Source of the DNA: Stappia sp. BW2
GTDB taxonomy: Bacteria; Pseudomonadota; Alphaproteobacteria; Rhizobiales; Stappiaceae
Direction: 5' to 3'
Length of the DNA: 64,000 nt
Assembly: GCF_008107695.1 (NCBI RefSeq)
Contig: NZ_VIRG01000070.1
Span: forward strand, 1,302,001-1,366,000
Shown here in pieces: positions 7,794 to 15,874 of the stretch. The stretch's first letter is position 1; each line of letters starts with the position of its first letter. The position numbers and the translations under genes were made by a program. The notes under the pieces are model-generated. The model made no database searches. It had not been told where the DNA came from and worked only from the letters and a program-made list of their open reading frames with translations.

Positions 7794-9421
7794 GCGGCCA
7801 TATTTCAGACCTTGTCGGGCAGAAGGAGTTTCGCGTCTACTCCGATGAGCAGGTGCGGAAGAAAGCACTTGAGTACGAAATCCTCGGCGATTTCGACCTG
7901 GTCCGCTATGTGCCTCCCGGGCCGGTTGCGCAAGCCTTCATTCTGGAAACGCTCAAGACCGCCGTCATCATGGGGCCCCTGGGTGGGGGGAAGACGACAG
8001 CCTGTGCATTCAAGCGGATCTACGCCGCAACACTCGCGCCGATCTGCAAGCATCCCGTCGACGGCAAGCCAACCCGGATGTGCCGCTGGATCGTTCTGCG
8101 CGATACGTTCCGCTCGGCCGAGAAAACTGTCCTGGAGAGTTGGAAGCAATGGTTCCCAAAGACATACCCGGGCTCGTCGTGGACCGGCGGCAACGATCGG
8201 CCTGTAACCCATACGCTGCGGTTCATCGGTAAGGACGGGATCCGCATCGAGGCGATCACGGAATTTGCCGGCCTCAACGAAAACGATATCGAAACCCTGA
8301 TGAAAGGCCGGGAATACTCCGGCGTCTGGTTGAACGAGCTCGACACCCATGCGGAAGGGGCGCTCGACGATGCGGAACAACGCGTCGGCCGTTATCCGAT
8401 GAAGAGCATCATGCTTGATGCGGACGCGCCAAGGCGCGGCTTTGTTATTGGTGATATGAACGCGCCAACGCTCGACAACTGGACTTACGGGTGCCTGGTC
8501 AAAAACAGAGGCCCCGGGCGCGCGTTCCACGAGCAGCCTAGCGGCCGCTCGAATGAAGCGGAAAACCGCTTCAATCTGGAGCCTGACTACTACGATCGGA
8601 TTGTCCAGAACCAGGACGAGCATTTCGTGCGCAGGATGGTCGACAACCAGTTCGGTTATAGCCGCGCCGGCAAGCCTGTCCTGGAGACATTCGATCGCAG
8701 GATCCATGTCGCAACGCGCGAAATCGGCTTCTTTCCGGAACTCGAGCTCGTAATCGGCATCGACATTTCCATGAACACGCTGAACCCGGCCGCCTCCTTC
8801 AAGCAGGTGCATGCGCCTGGCCGGATCTGCAACATGGATGAGCTCTATCTGGGGCACGGGGTAGGCGCGGCGCGGTTCGGGGAAGCGCTGAAGAACCGCG
8901 TCGAGGAACGTTATCCAAACGCCCGATCGATCCGGATCTTCATGGATCCGGCCGCGCAGTATGGCGCCGACAAGGAAGGCGGCCAGCTCACGGCGATGGA
9001 AACGATCGCCATGATCATGGGCCTGCCTGTTCTCATTCCTGCAGGAGGCAGCAACGAGCTCGGCATGCGCCTAGATGCGCAGAAGGCAGAGCTTCGGGGC
9101 TACCTCGAGCCCAACACGACACTGTTGATCTGCCCGGTGCGTTGTCCTCTGACAGTCGAGGCCTATGAGGGTAAGTACCGGTTCAAGCGGAAGCCGGAAA
9201 AATCCTCCTTCGAGTATGAAGAAAAGCCCGAAAAAACGCATCCGCACTCGGACATCATGGATGCCGACCAGTACGGGATCCTCGGGATACGCGGCAAGGT
9301 TGGGTCTCTGAGGGCCGCGGCCGGTCTCGACAAGCTCCCTGGCACTTCGCGTCCTACACCTTGGGGCGGCCAGGGCGGTGGCTCCGGTGGCAGTTTCGAC
9401 GTTCACAAGGTTGGCTGCTGA
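7790..9421 (+). CDS. Terminase large subunit
   Basis: About 543 residues from the ATG at 7790, which follows GGCGAGGGG and overlaps the upstream stop; the frame is open further upstream but that part is Gly/Pro/Arg-rich and unlike a protein. Walker A is MGPLGGGKTTA at 61-71. A C-terminal nuclease region begins near VIGIDISMN, whose Asp is a likely RNase H-fold metal ligand. The C-terminal tail is Gly/Ser-rich. The enzyme cuts phage DNA and drives it into the procapsid through the portal encoded at 10005. It is coupled to the next gene by a TGATG overlap. Confidence 0.9.
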   Translation: MSGHISDLVGQKEFRVYSDEQVRKKALEYEILGDFDLVRYVPPGPVAQAFILETLKTAVIMGPLGGGKTTACAFKRIYAATLAPICKHPVDGKPTRMCRWIVLRDTFRSAEKTVLESWKQWFPKTYPGSSWTGGNDRPVTHTLRFIGKDGIRIEAITEFAGLNENDIETLMKGREYSGVWLNELDTHAEGALDDAEQRVGRYPMKSIMLDADAPRRGFVIGDMNAPTLDNWTYGCLVKNRGPGRAFHEQPSGRSNEAENRFNLEPDYYDRIVQNQDEHFVRRMVDNQFGYSRAGKPVLETFDRRIHVATREIGFFPELELVIGIDISMNTLNPAASFKQVHAPGRICNMDELYLGHGVGAARFGEALKNRVEERYPNARSIRIFMDPAAQYGADKEGGQLTAMETIAMIMGLPVLIPAGGSNELGMRLDAQKAELRGYLEPNTTLLICPVRCPLTVEAYEGKYRFKRKPEKSSFEYEEKPEKTHPHSDIMDADQYGILGIRGKVGSLRAAAGLDKLPGTSRPTPWGGQGGGSGGSFDVHKVGC

Positions 9422-9804
9422 TGCTGCAGGTGGAAAGTTCCGCAACGCTGCCGGACATGGCCGAGCTCGGAGGTGCGAGAACGCGGGTGCATTGGGCCAT
9501 TCTGCGGGAAATGTGGAGCGGCGGGCAAACCTGGGCATTTCGTGATGGTGAGGACCTCGTCGGGATCGCCGGCATCTATCCGATCGCCGATGGCGTCGGA
9601 GAGGCCTGGTTCAACCTCGCGCCGGCGATCGGCCGAAACCTCCCGTCGCTGTTCCGTGCGATCCGGTTGACGCTTCAGACCGCGGACTATCGTGAAATCG
9701 TCGTCATCTGCACCACGCGGGCCGGCAAGGTCATGGCGCGGCGCTGCGGCTTTTCGTTTTCGGAACGTTGTGACTACGGGGAAATCTGGACATGCAAGCT
9801 CTAA
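9421..9804 (+). CDS. GNAT-like phage protein (internal virion protein A-like)
   Basis: Protein of 127 residues. The start at 9421 overlaps the terminase stop by one base; an in-frame ATG at 9361 would run inside the terminase gene. The pattern of an aromatic-rich core (GQTWAFRDGEDLVGIAGIYP) followed by a helix and VICTTRAGKVMARRCGF fits a compact GNAT fold, as seen in small acetyltransferase-like proteins of T7-type phages. The acetyl-CoA loop is weakly conserved, so enzymatic activity is doubtful and a structural role is possible. Confidence 0.6.
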   Translation: MLQVESSATLPDMAELGGARTRVHWAILREMWSGGQTWAFRDGEDLVGIAGIYPIADGVGEAWFNLAPAIGRNLPSLFRAIRLTLQTADYREIVVICTTRAGKVMARRCGFSFSERCDYGEIWTCKL

Positions 9805-10004
9805 TGGGCGGCGGCAAACGCGATAACGGGGCGACCGAGCTCGCTAAACGGAATGCGGAAGAACAGCAACGGCGCAGCCTTGCGCAGCTTGCTGCCAGCC
9901 AGGCGGAAACCGACCAGGCAACCTCAAATCCTGGTGGTGGCAAGAAGCGCGGCGGTAAGTTGCTGACCTTCCTGTCCGGTGCGGGGCAGGAGACCCTCGG
10001 CTAA
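9804..10004 (+). CDS. Small hypothetical phage protein
   Basis: Protein of 66 residues from the ATG at 9804, which overlaps the previous stop (TAATG); an in-frame ATG at 9792 would add four residues. It is Gln/Ala/Glu-rich and helical in the middle, with a basic Gly-Lys stretch (GGGKKRGGK) near the end. It sits just before the portal gene. Similar tiny proteins occur before the portal of several podoviruses without known function. Confidence 0.6.
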   Translation: MGGGKRDNGATELAKRNAEEQQRRSLAQLAASQAETDQATSNPGGGKKRGGKLLTFLSGAGQETLG

Positions 10005-11567
10005 ATGGAATATCTGACCGCGCTCAAGGCCCGGCGCAACAATGCGCAACGGGAACGGGACAGCTTCCAGCCGTTGCTGGACGAGGCCTATCAATACGCC
10101 ATTCCTTTCCGCAAACCGTCCGCGAAAACCGGAAAGGGCGACAAGCGCGTCAATGATGTCTTCGATCATACGGCCATCGACAGCGCGTTCCGCTTCGCCG
10201 GGAAGGTCCAGCAGGACCTTTGGCCGGCCGGTCAGGAAAACTTTCAACTCGAACCGGGCCCCATTGTCCGCGACCAGGCCGAAAAAGACCGTCTGACGGA
10301 GATCCTTGCCCCTGTCAGCAGCGTTTGTCAGGCGTTTTTCGACGACGGCGACTGGGATATGGCGTTTCACGAAATGGCCCTCGATCTGAGTGCCGGCAAT
10401 GGCGCGATCCTGATGAACCCGGCAAACGAAAACGAGCCGGAGAAGCTTTGGGAGCCGATCAGTGTTCCGATCGAGGAGCTCCTGATCGAGAACGGCCCGA
10501 ACAACAAGATTTCGGCCATTTTCTGGAAGCGCAAGATGACGGTTCGGGTGTTGAAGGACACCTGGCCGGACGGCCAATTCGGTGAAAACCTCAAGAAGCT
10601 CCTGAAGGACAAGCCGGAAAAGGAAATCGAGGTCTGCGTCGATACGGTTTGGGATCCAAAACTGAAGCGCTGGCTGATGACGGTCTGGTGCAAACAGCAG
10701 GATACCGCCGTCTACATGAACCAGAGCCGGACCTGTCCCTGGCTTTTCGCGCGTTACTTCCGGGTTCCCGGCGAAGCCTATGGCCGCGGTCCCGTCATGC
10801 TGGCCATGCCGACGATCAAGACGCTGAACACGGCGGCCAGGCTACAGCTGCAGGCCGCGGCGATCGCAATGCTCGGGATCTATACCGCCGTCGATGATGG
10901 TGTGTTCAATCCGGACCTTGCCCCACTCGCACCGGGAAAATTCTGGAAGGTCGGCCGCAATGGCGGCCCGCTTGGTCCGTCGATCAACCGGTTTCCGGAT
11001 CCTCGCCTGGATCTCTCGAACCTGGTGCTGAACGATATGCGCATGGGCGTCAAGGCGACCATGATGGATCAGAGCCTGCCGGCGGATGGGGCTGCAGTCC
11101 GATCGGCAACCGAGATCCTCGAGCGCGTGAAGCGTCTGGCATCCGACCATCTCGGCGCTTATGGCCGGTTGGTCAAGGAAATCGTCATTCCTGCCGTCAA
11201 GCGGACCATCGAGATCGCCTACAACAAGGGTCTGATCCGCCAGGAGATCGGCATTGATCAGCTTCTCGTGCGCGTCCGCGTGAAAAGCCCGCTGGCGATC
11301 GCTCGGGAGGCGCAGCGCATCGAAAAGATTATCCAATGGCTGCAGATGGTCCTCATGATCGCCGCGTCTCTCGGCGATCCGAATTTCGCGCGTAGGATTG
11401 CGAAGTTTGAGAGCGCCTTGACGGACGTGGGCCGCCAGCTTGGCGTTCCCTCGGAATACATCGTTACCGACGACGAGCGAAAACAGATGGACGCGGACAA
11501 CGCGGACGCCACCGCAGCAGCGGTGGCTGCGGCCGCGATAACAGAAACGGCAGGAGCTTCCCCATGA
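10005..11567 (+). CDS. Portal (head-tail connector) protein, T7 gp8 type
   Basis: Protein of 520 residues, the length expected for podovirus connectors. The N-terminus (LDEAYQYAIPFR, about 25-36; later DLWPAGQENFQLEPG) is typical of T7-type head-tail connectors, and the Ala-rich C-terminal end (DADNADATAAAVAAAAITE) fits the barrel end. It forms the ring through which DNA enters and leaves the capsid and to which the tail tube proteins at 15251 and 15874 attach. The ATG follows the previous stop directly. The stop overlaps the next start. Confidence 0.9.
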   Translation: MEYLTALKARRNNAQRERDSFQPLLDEAYQYAIPFRKPSAKTGKGDKRVNDVFDHTAIDSAFRFAGKVQQDLWPAGQENFQLEPGPIVRDQAEKDRLTEILAPVSSVCQAFFDDGDWDMAFHEMALDLSAGNGAILMNPANENEPEKLWEPISVPIEELLIENGPNNKISAIFWKRKMTVRVLKDTWPDGQFGENLKKLLKDKPEKEIEVCVDTVWDPKLKRWLMTVWCKQQDTAVYMNQSRTCPWLFARYFRVPGEAYGRGPVMLAMPTIKTLNTAARLQLQAAAIAMLGIYTAVDDGVFNPDLAPLAPGKFWKVGRNGGPLGPSINRFPDPRLDLSNLVLNDMRMGVKATMMDQSLPADGAAVRSATEILERVKRLASDHLGAYGRLVKEIVIPAVKRTIEIAYNKGLIRQEIGIDQLLVRVRVKSPLAIAREAQRIEKIIQWLQMVLMIAASLGDPNFARRIAKFESALTDVGRQLGVPSEYIVTDDERKQMDADNADATAAAVAAAAITETAGASP

Positions 11568-11923
11568 CCGATTTTGAGAACCTGATCCAGAACGCTCCTT
11601 CTGGCGGCTGGGAATGGTTCGAGGGCGCGGATGAAAAGATCAAGAAAGCGCTGGAACTGAGTGAGGCGAAAGAGACTGAGGACAGGGCTGCGATCGCTTC
11701 CGCCTGGGCTCAGTTTGCTGAGACACCTGGCGGCCGGAAGGCTCTGGACAACCTCTTTGCCAACACGCTCTACCGCACAGTCTTTTTCGTCTCGCTCGGC
11801 CTCGACATGCAGTCGATGGCCACATTCGGCGCGTTCCGCGAGGGGCAGAATGCCGTCGCGCACATGATCGCCTCGGCCATCGCGGAAGGCCGTGGTGAAA
11901 CCACAAAACCGAGAGATGTCTAA
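11564..11923 (+). CDS. Bbp19-like phage protein
   Basis: Protein of 119 residues, start in an ATGA overlap with the portal gene. The pattern TPGGRKALDNLF ... YRTVFF ... FREGQNAVAHMI is that of the Bbp19 family, first named from Bordetella phage BPP-1, where it sits near portal and scaffold genes. Its function is not established; position between portal and scaffold suggests a role in head assembly. The stop overlaps the next ATG by one base. Confidence 0.7.
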   Translation: MTDFENLIQNAPSGGWEWFEGADEKIKKALELSEAKETEDRAAIASAWAQFAETPGGRKALDNLFANTLYRTVFFVSLGLDMQSMATFGAFREGQNAVAHMIASAIAEGRGETTKPRDV

Positions 11924-12747
11924 TGTTTCTGTTTGAAAGGATAGGGCCGTTCTTTGACGCGGCCGATGCCGGTGGCGGCGGTGGCAACGGAGGCGGTGAA
12001 GCCTGGGCAGCGCCGGAAGGCCTTCCTGCTGAATTTGCCGGCACGACAGCCGATGAGACCCTGTCGAAGCTTCTGCCGGCCTTCAATGATGTCAACGGCC
12101 GGGTTGAAGGACTACGCACCAAGCTCGCACAGATGCCGGCGCGGCCTGAAACAGCCGATGCCTATTCGTTTGAGGCCGACGACAAACTGAAACCCTGGCT
12201 CGGGGATCTCAAGGACAATCCCGCATGGGACCATGCGCGCAAAGCGGCGTTCGAGGCGGGATTGAGCCAGGATCAGCTGCAGAAGTTCATCGGCGGGGTG
12301 TATGGCCCAATGGCCGATGCCGGCATGTTGTCGACGCCGTTTGATCCTGCGGCAGAGGTCAAATCGTTCATGACCGCGAGCGGAATGGACCGCACCGCGG
12401 CGACGACGGCGCTACAAAACACGGAAGCGTTTGCGAACGGCCTCGGCGCGCAGCTCAAGGGCGTACCGGAAAGCATGAAGGCCGATGTGCAGGCGCTCCT
12501 TGTCTCGATGACCGATACGGCCGCGGGAAACTTTCTCCTGCAGTCGCTCTCCGGACGTTTGTCAGAGAACGGGATCCGGGTGAGTGGCGAGGGCGGATCG
12601 CAGGGCGAGCTCACGGATGAGGATGTGAAGCGACTTCACACGGATCCTCGTATCGATCCTCGCAACAGGAGCCACCCGGATCCCGACAAGCGGTTCGATG
12701 AGGATCTTCGCCGGCGTTACGATGCGGCGTGCAGTCGGGTAAAGTAA
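11923..12747 (+). CDS. Capsid assembly scaffolding protein
   Basis: Protein of 274 residues lying between the portal and the major capsid gene, the standard scaffold position. It has a flexible Gly-rich start (DAADAGGGGGNGGGE), a helical acidic body and a charged C-terminal tail with many Arg and Asp residues, where scaffolds contact the coat protein. The layout matches T7 gp9-like scaffolds and related phage proteins. It would guide procapsid formation and leave before packaging. The antisense protease gene begins its 3' end only 24 bases downstream. Confidence 0.8.
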   Translation: MFLFERIGPFFDAADAGGGGGNGGGEAWAAPEGLPAEFAGTTADETLSKLLPAFNDVNGRVEGLRTKLAQMPARPETADAYSFEADDKLKPWLGDLKDNPAWDHARKAAFEAGLSQDQLQKFIGGVYGPMADAGMLSTPFDPAAEVKSFMTASGMDRTAATTALQNTEAFANGLGAQLKGVPESMKADVQALLVSMTDTAAGNFLLQSLSGRLSENGIRVSGEGGSQGELTDEDVKRLHTDPRIDPRNRSHPDPDKRFDEDLRRRYDAACSRVK

Positions 12748-12771
12748 CGAGTGTAGCTTACAAGCCGTAGG

Positions 12772-13602
12772 TCAAAGCCGAAATTTTGCTTTGATCTGCG
12801 GCAATAACGCCATAATTTCAGAAGCCCTAATGCAATATCCAAGATGCATCATGTCACCTATGTTCACTGCATACGAATTTGTAGGGACTGGTTTTCTTAT
12901 TATTTCACCTGATTTATTGTATATTGGTCCGGCATATAGTAATCCGAGGAGCGAAGTTTTTTCCCCAACACCATAGCTTCCATCCAAGTTCACTATCGTT
13001 CCTCTAGTGTGTGAAAAGATCGGTGAACCGCTCGACCCTGGAAAACAGGCGATGTCGACCATAAATTCACTTTTGCCGTTGTACCTAAATTTGTAGGGAG
13101 TAGCGGTGTACCCATTTCTTACGATGGGAATGTTGTTCACCTCGTCCATCAGCCCGTTAGGATAGCCGACCATTTGTACCGGCAATATTTCGTCTTGCCA
13201 TTTTGGGTCTTCAGGGTCGGCGAACAGGTTGCTGTCAATCTGTACTGAGAGCGGTTGGCGTCCATTCTCTTTGAGAATATGAAACATCTGTCCTAGCGGT
13301 ATTGCCGCGACATCAACTTCAGGATCAGGGTGATAGACTACCAAGTTTTGCGCATTTTCTTGCTTCATGCGCTGCTGGCCCTCAGGTATAATTTTTGCTT
13401 CGCTATCTATAGTGTGTAAGTAGAATTCAACTTCATGTGCATCTTCTAATACGTGCCGGTTCGTAATCAGGAAAGGCACTGTTTTACCTTCGATTCGAAA
13501 TGCGAATTGAAAGCCTGTGCCTAAGGCAGTTCCAGCGCTTGTATGCGCGACAATGCGAACTGTGGAATAGACCATTAGTGTTTGAGTACTGACGATAGGC
13601 AA
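12772..13602 (-). CDS. Trypsin-like serine protease, antisense cargo gene in the late operon
   Basis: Protein of 276 residues with a full chymotrypsin-type triad: H50 in LITNRHVL, D97 in EVDVAAIPL and S191 in FPGSSGSPIF. There is no clear signal peptide, so it should act in the cytoplasm, unlike DegP-type proteases, and no PDZ domain follows. It lies on the opposite strand between scaffold and capsid genes, and its GC content is much lower than theirs: a moron acquired separately. Trypsin-like domains are known as effectors in several bacterial conflict and defence systems, but here no partner gene is present. A role in lysogenic immunity or host modification is inference. The gene should be transcribed in the lysogen from its own promoter. 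Confidence 0.85.
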   Translation of the reverse strand: MPIVSTQTLMVYSTVRIVAHTSAGTALGTGFQFAFRIEGKTVPFLITNRHVLEDAHEVEFYLHTIDSEAKIIPEGQQRMKQENAQNLVVYHPDPEVDVAAIPLGQMFHILKENGRQPLSVQIDSNLFADPEDPKWQDEILPVQMVGYPNGLMDEVNNIPIVRNGYTATPYKFRYNGKSEFMVDIACFPGSSGSPIFSHTRGTIVNLDGSYGVGEKTSLLGLLYAGPIYNKSGEIIRKPVPTNSYAVNIGDMMHLGYCIRASEIMALLPQIKAKFRL

Positions 13603-13780
13603 AATGATTCCTCCTGAATCTGAAATGTAGTCGGTTTACCATAGCCACGCGGCCTTAGGCTTGATTTTGCCAAGGGCGGACCTGCAAGCGGCGCGGCCTT
13701 CTCCGGTTTCGGACCCGTGTCTGCAAGTGGCCTCTCCAGCCCCGGTGTTTTTCAGCTCAATCAACATCGAGGTACACGCG
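13603..13780. promoter_or_regulatory. Intergenic region between protease and capsid starts
   Basis: Divergent spacer of 178 bases. It must hold the promoter of the minus-strand protease gene and the leader of the plus-strand capsid gene. GAGGAATCAT lies just upstream of the protease ATG (reading the minus strand) and GAGG at about 13770 serves the capsid ATG. I see no clear -35/-10 pair. Confidence 0.4.
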
Positions 13781-14656
13781 ATGACCGCGCAGGCACCTGA
13801 GTGGTTCCGGACACAGTATCCGGCCCGCGCCATGCACATCTACCAGGAGCGAGGCAACCGTCTCCGCCCAACTGTTTCTCCGGCCGTTCGTTTCGAAGGC
13901 TCGAGCAAGGCGATCTTCTATCTGGCCGGCAAGATGAAAGCCGTCAAGAAGGACCGCAATCAGCAGAACACCCCTTCCGGTTCTGCCCGGAAGAAATTCG
14001 AAGTCGACATGTACACCTGGACCGCCTTCGACGAAGTCGAAGAATGGGATCTGGACCGTATGTCGATCGACGAGCGCGAGATCGTCTACGAAAGCGGTGC
14101 TATGGCGCTCGGCCGTGCGACCGACATCGAGATTTACCAGGTGATGGCAGCGAAAATTACGTCTGCCCCGGCTGGCCTCGATTTTTCGTCCGGAGCTTTC
14201 AATGCCGCCAACGCACTGACGCTCTGCTCCGCGCTGCAGCAGGATAAGGTTCCCTGGGATGGGAACGTCTATTGCGGACTGCCGTCTCTTCAGTGGAACC
14301 AGCTTCTGGCAAACAAGGTGGTCAACAGTGCCGATCATGTCGGCAGTGACATTCCGTTCGTGAAGGCGACCGACACCCGGTTCTGGAACGGGGTCAACTG
14401 GTTCCTGTTCGAGGAGGAAGAGGCCCAGGATCTCTATCCCGTTCCCTCTGCAAACAAACAGGACCTGTTCATCTGGCACAAGTCCGCCATGGGGTGGGGT
14501 GCTCACACCGATCTGCAAATGCGGGAACAGTGGGACAACCGTAACGATGTCTGGACCATCAACCTGAAGGCCAAGGGCGCTGCCAAGGAGCTTCAGGAAG
14601 GCAAAGGCATCAAGCGCTTTACCACATCCTCCAACAGCGCGATTGCGATCGTCTGA
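13781..14656 (+). CDS. Major capsid protein
   Basis: Protein of 291 residues. The ATG at 13781 has GAGG at about 13770; the frame is open further upstream but there is no ribosome site there. It lies after the scaffold gene and before a strong terminator-like hairpin, as expected for the most expressed virion gene. Sequence features (aromatic-rich strands, YESGAMALGRATDIEIYQVMAA helix, conserved KDLF-like end) fit an HK97-fold coat protein of alphaproteobacterial podoviruses. Identification rests on context and length as well as pattern. Confidence 0.8.
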   Translation: MTAQAPEWFRTQYPARAMHIYQERGNRLRPTVSPAVRFEGSSKAIFYLAGKMKAVKKDRNQQNTPSGSARKKFEVDMYTWTAFDEVEEWDLDRMSIDEREIVYESGAMALGRATDIEIYQVMAAKITSAPAGLDFSSGAFNAANALTLCSALQQDKVPWDGNVYCGLPSLQWNQLLANKVVNSADHVGSDIPFVKATDTRFWNGVNWFLFEEEEAQDLYPVPSANKQDLFIWHKSAMGWGAHTDLQMREQWDNRNDVWTINLKAKGAAKELQEGKGIKRFTTSSNSAIAIV

Positions 14657-14665
14657 CGATATGGC

Positions 14666-14694
14666 CGCCGGCGGTGCGCTGCCGGCGTTCTTTT
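14666..14694 (+). terminator. Hairpin terminator after the capsid gene
   Basis: Perfect 7-base stem CGCCGGC (14666-14672) and GCCGGCG (14681-14687), loop of 8 bases, followed by TTCTTTT. This is a standard Rho-independent form and, as in T7, would limit read-through after the coat gene and raise capsid over tail mRNA. Confidence 0.7.
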
Positions 14695-14715
14695 CTCGAA
14701 ATCTGGATCTGAACA

Positions 14716-15186
14716 ATGTCTCTTGAAAAAAGCGGCTTCCGGACCATCGCTCATATCGGCACTGTCGATGCCTCTCTCGCAGGTTCGGTTCGTAACATTC
14801 ACGCCTACATCACAAACGACGATGCCGCCGGCGTCGAAACCACCGACTATTTTCTGACGCTCTACGATCGTCTGAAGATTGGTGACGTCATCTTCTGCTC
14901 TCTTGATCTGGATGGCACACCAACGGTGCGCTTGTATGTTGTCACTGCGTCCTCGGCCTCGAGCGTGACCATCGCCCGCGAGACCTCGGTCGTCACCGGC
15001 GATCAGACGGCAATTGCAGCGCTCACGGAAAATGCCGGCGCGATCGGTGGCACCAACGATGGTGATCTGCCGGACCTTTCGTCTCCTGACGCAGCGACCA
15101 ACGCCGCGGCGATCCGCGAGGTTGCGGCAAAACTGAACGCCCTTCAGGCCGCGCTTGTAGCTTCCGGACTGCTCGCTGCTTCCTAA
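14716..15186 (+). CDS. Probable head decoration or fibre-like virion protein
   Basis: Protein of 156 residues between the capsid gene and the tail tube genes. The N-terminal 110 residues are rich in beta-branched and Gly/Ser/Thr residues, suggesting beta structure (LDLDGTPTVRLYVVTASSASSVTIARE); the C-terminal part is an Ala-rich helix (AATNAAAIREVAAKLNALQAAL). The plan of beta domain plus C-terminal helix fits small capsid accessory proteins. No family is recognised with certainty. It is flanked by two hairpins (14666-14694 and 15204-15233), so its mRNA may be separate. Confidence 0.6.
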   Translation: MSLEKSGFRTIAHIGTVDASLAGSVRNIHAYITNDDAAGVETTDYFLTLYDRLKIGDVIFCSLDLDGTPTVRLYVVTASSASSVTIARETSVVTGDQTAIAALTENAGAIGGTNDGDLPDLSSPDAATNAAAIREVAAKLNALQAALVASGLLAAS

Positions 15187-15203
15187 GGCTTGATGGTTCG
15201 GAC

Positions 15204-15233
15204 AGTCACGCGGGTTCTCGGTCCCGCGTGACT
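15204..15233 (+). terminator. Strong hairpin between virion genes
   Basis: Perfect 11-base stem AGTCACGCGGG (15204-15214) and CCCGCGTGACT (15223-15233), loop TTCTCGGT. There is no T-run, so it may be an RNA-processing or stabilising stem instead of a terminator. It ends 17 bases before the ATG at 15251. Confidence 0.5.
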
Positions 15234-15250
15234 TGTCGCGTGAGGTGCCA

Positions 15251-15874
15251 ATGTCCCTTCTTTCTACTCTCGATATCGTCAATGCTGCCTGCGCTGAGAT
15301 CGGCGCGGATCCGCTGCAGGATCTGGACGAGGACACCATCGGCGGCCAGGCCGCCTCTCTGGTTTACGAGAACGTTGTCGACTTCAATCTGGGGCTGGAG
15401 CCTTTCGAGTTTAAGTTCGAAATCCGGCAACTCAGTCTGATCGCCGGTCAGGCGCCGCCTTCGGGCTATACCTATCTCTTCGATATTCCAGGCTCGCGCA
15501 GTGGTCCACCGCGATGGCTCTCAGATGATCTCACGGATCCGAACCGGATCTATAATCAGTTCCGGCTTATCAAGGGGCAGGTGCACGCGATGCACAGCCC
15601 GCTCTATGCCTCGGTTCCGTTTCGCCCCGATCCGAAGAACTGGGAGCCGGCATTCCGAAAGGCGACCGTGACTGCACTTGCGGCTCACCTGGCATTGGCC
15701 CTGGCAAGCGATCTCAAGACGCATAACACACTTCACGCCCGGGCCTATGGCTCTCCCCAGGAACAGAACCGGGGTGGAGAGATGCGCAACGCCATCAACA
15801 ACAACTCCCAGGCAACACCGCCTCGTTCGATGCCTGTCGACGACAATCCGTTACTTAGCGCCTGGAGGTCCTGA
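15251..15874 (+). CDS. Tail tubular protein A (T7 gp11-like)
   Basis: Protein of 207 residues, start ATG at 15251 with GAGGTGCC just upstream; a TTG at 15233 would overlap the hairpin. The opening MSLLSTLDIVNAACAEIGADPLQ is followed by a helical body and a flexible C-terminus, the typical layout of gp11-type adaptor proteins, which form the ring under the portal. The stop overlaps the start of the tail tube B gene by one base. Order and length match T7-type tails. Confidence 0.85.
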   Translation: MSLLSTLDIVNAACAEIGADPLQDLDEDTIGGQAASLVYENVVDFNLGLEPFEFKFEIRQLSLIAGQAPPSGYTYLFDIPGSRSGPPRWLSDDLTDPNRIYNQFRLIKGQVHAMHSPLYASVPFRPDPKNWEPAFRKATVTALAAHLALALASDLKTHNTLHARAYGSPQEQNRGGEMRNAINNNSQATPPRSMPVDDNPLLSAWRS

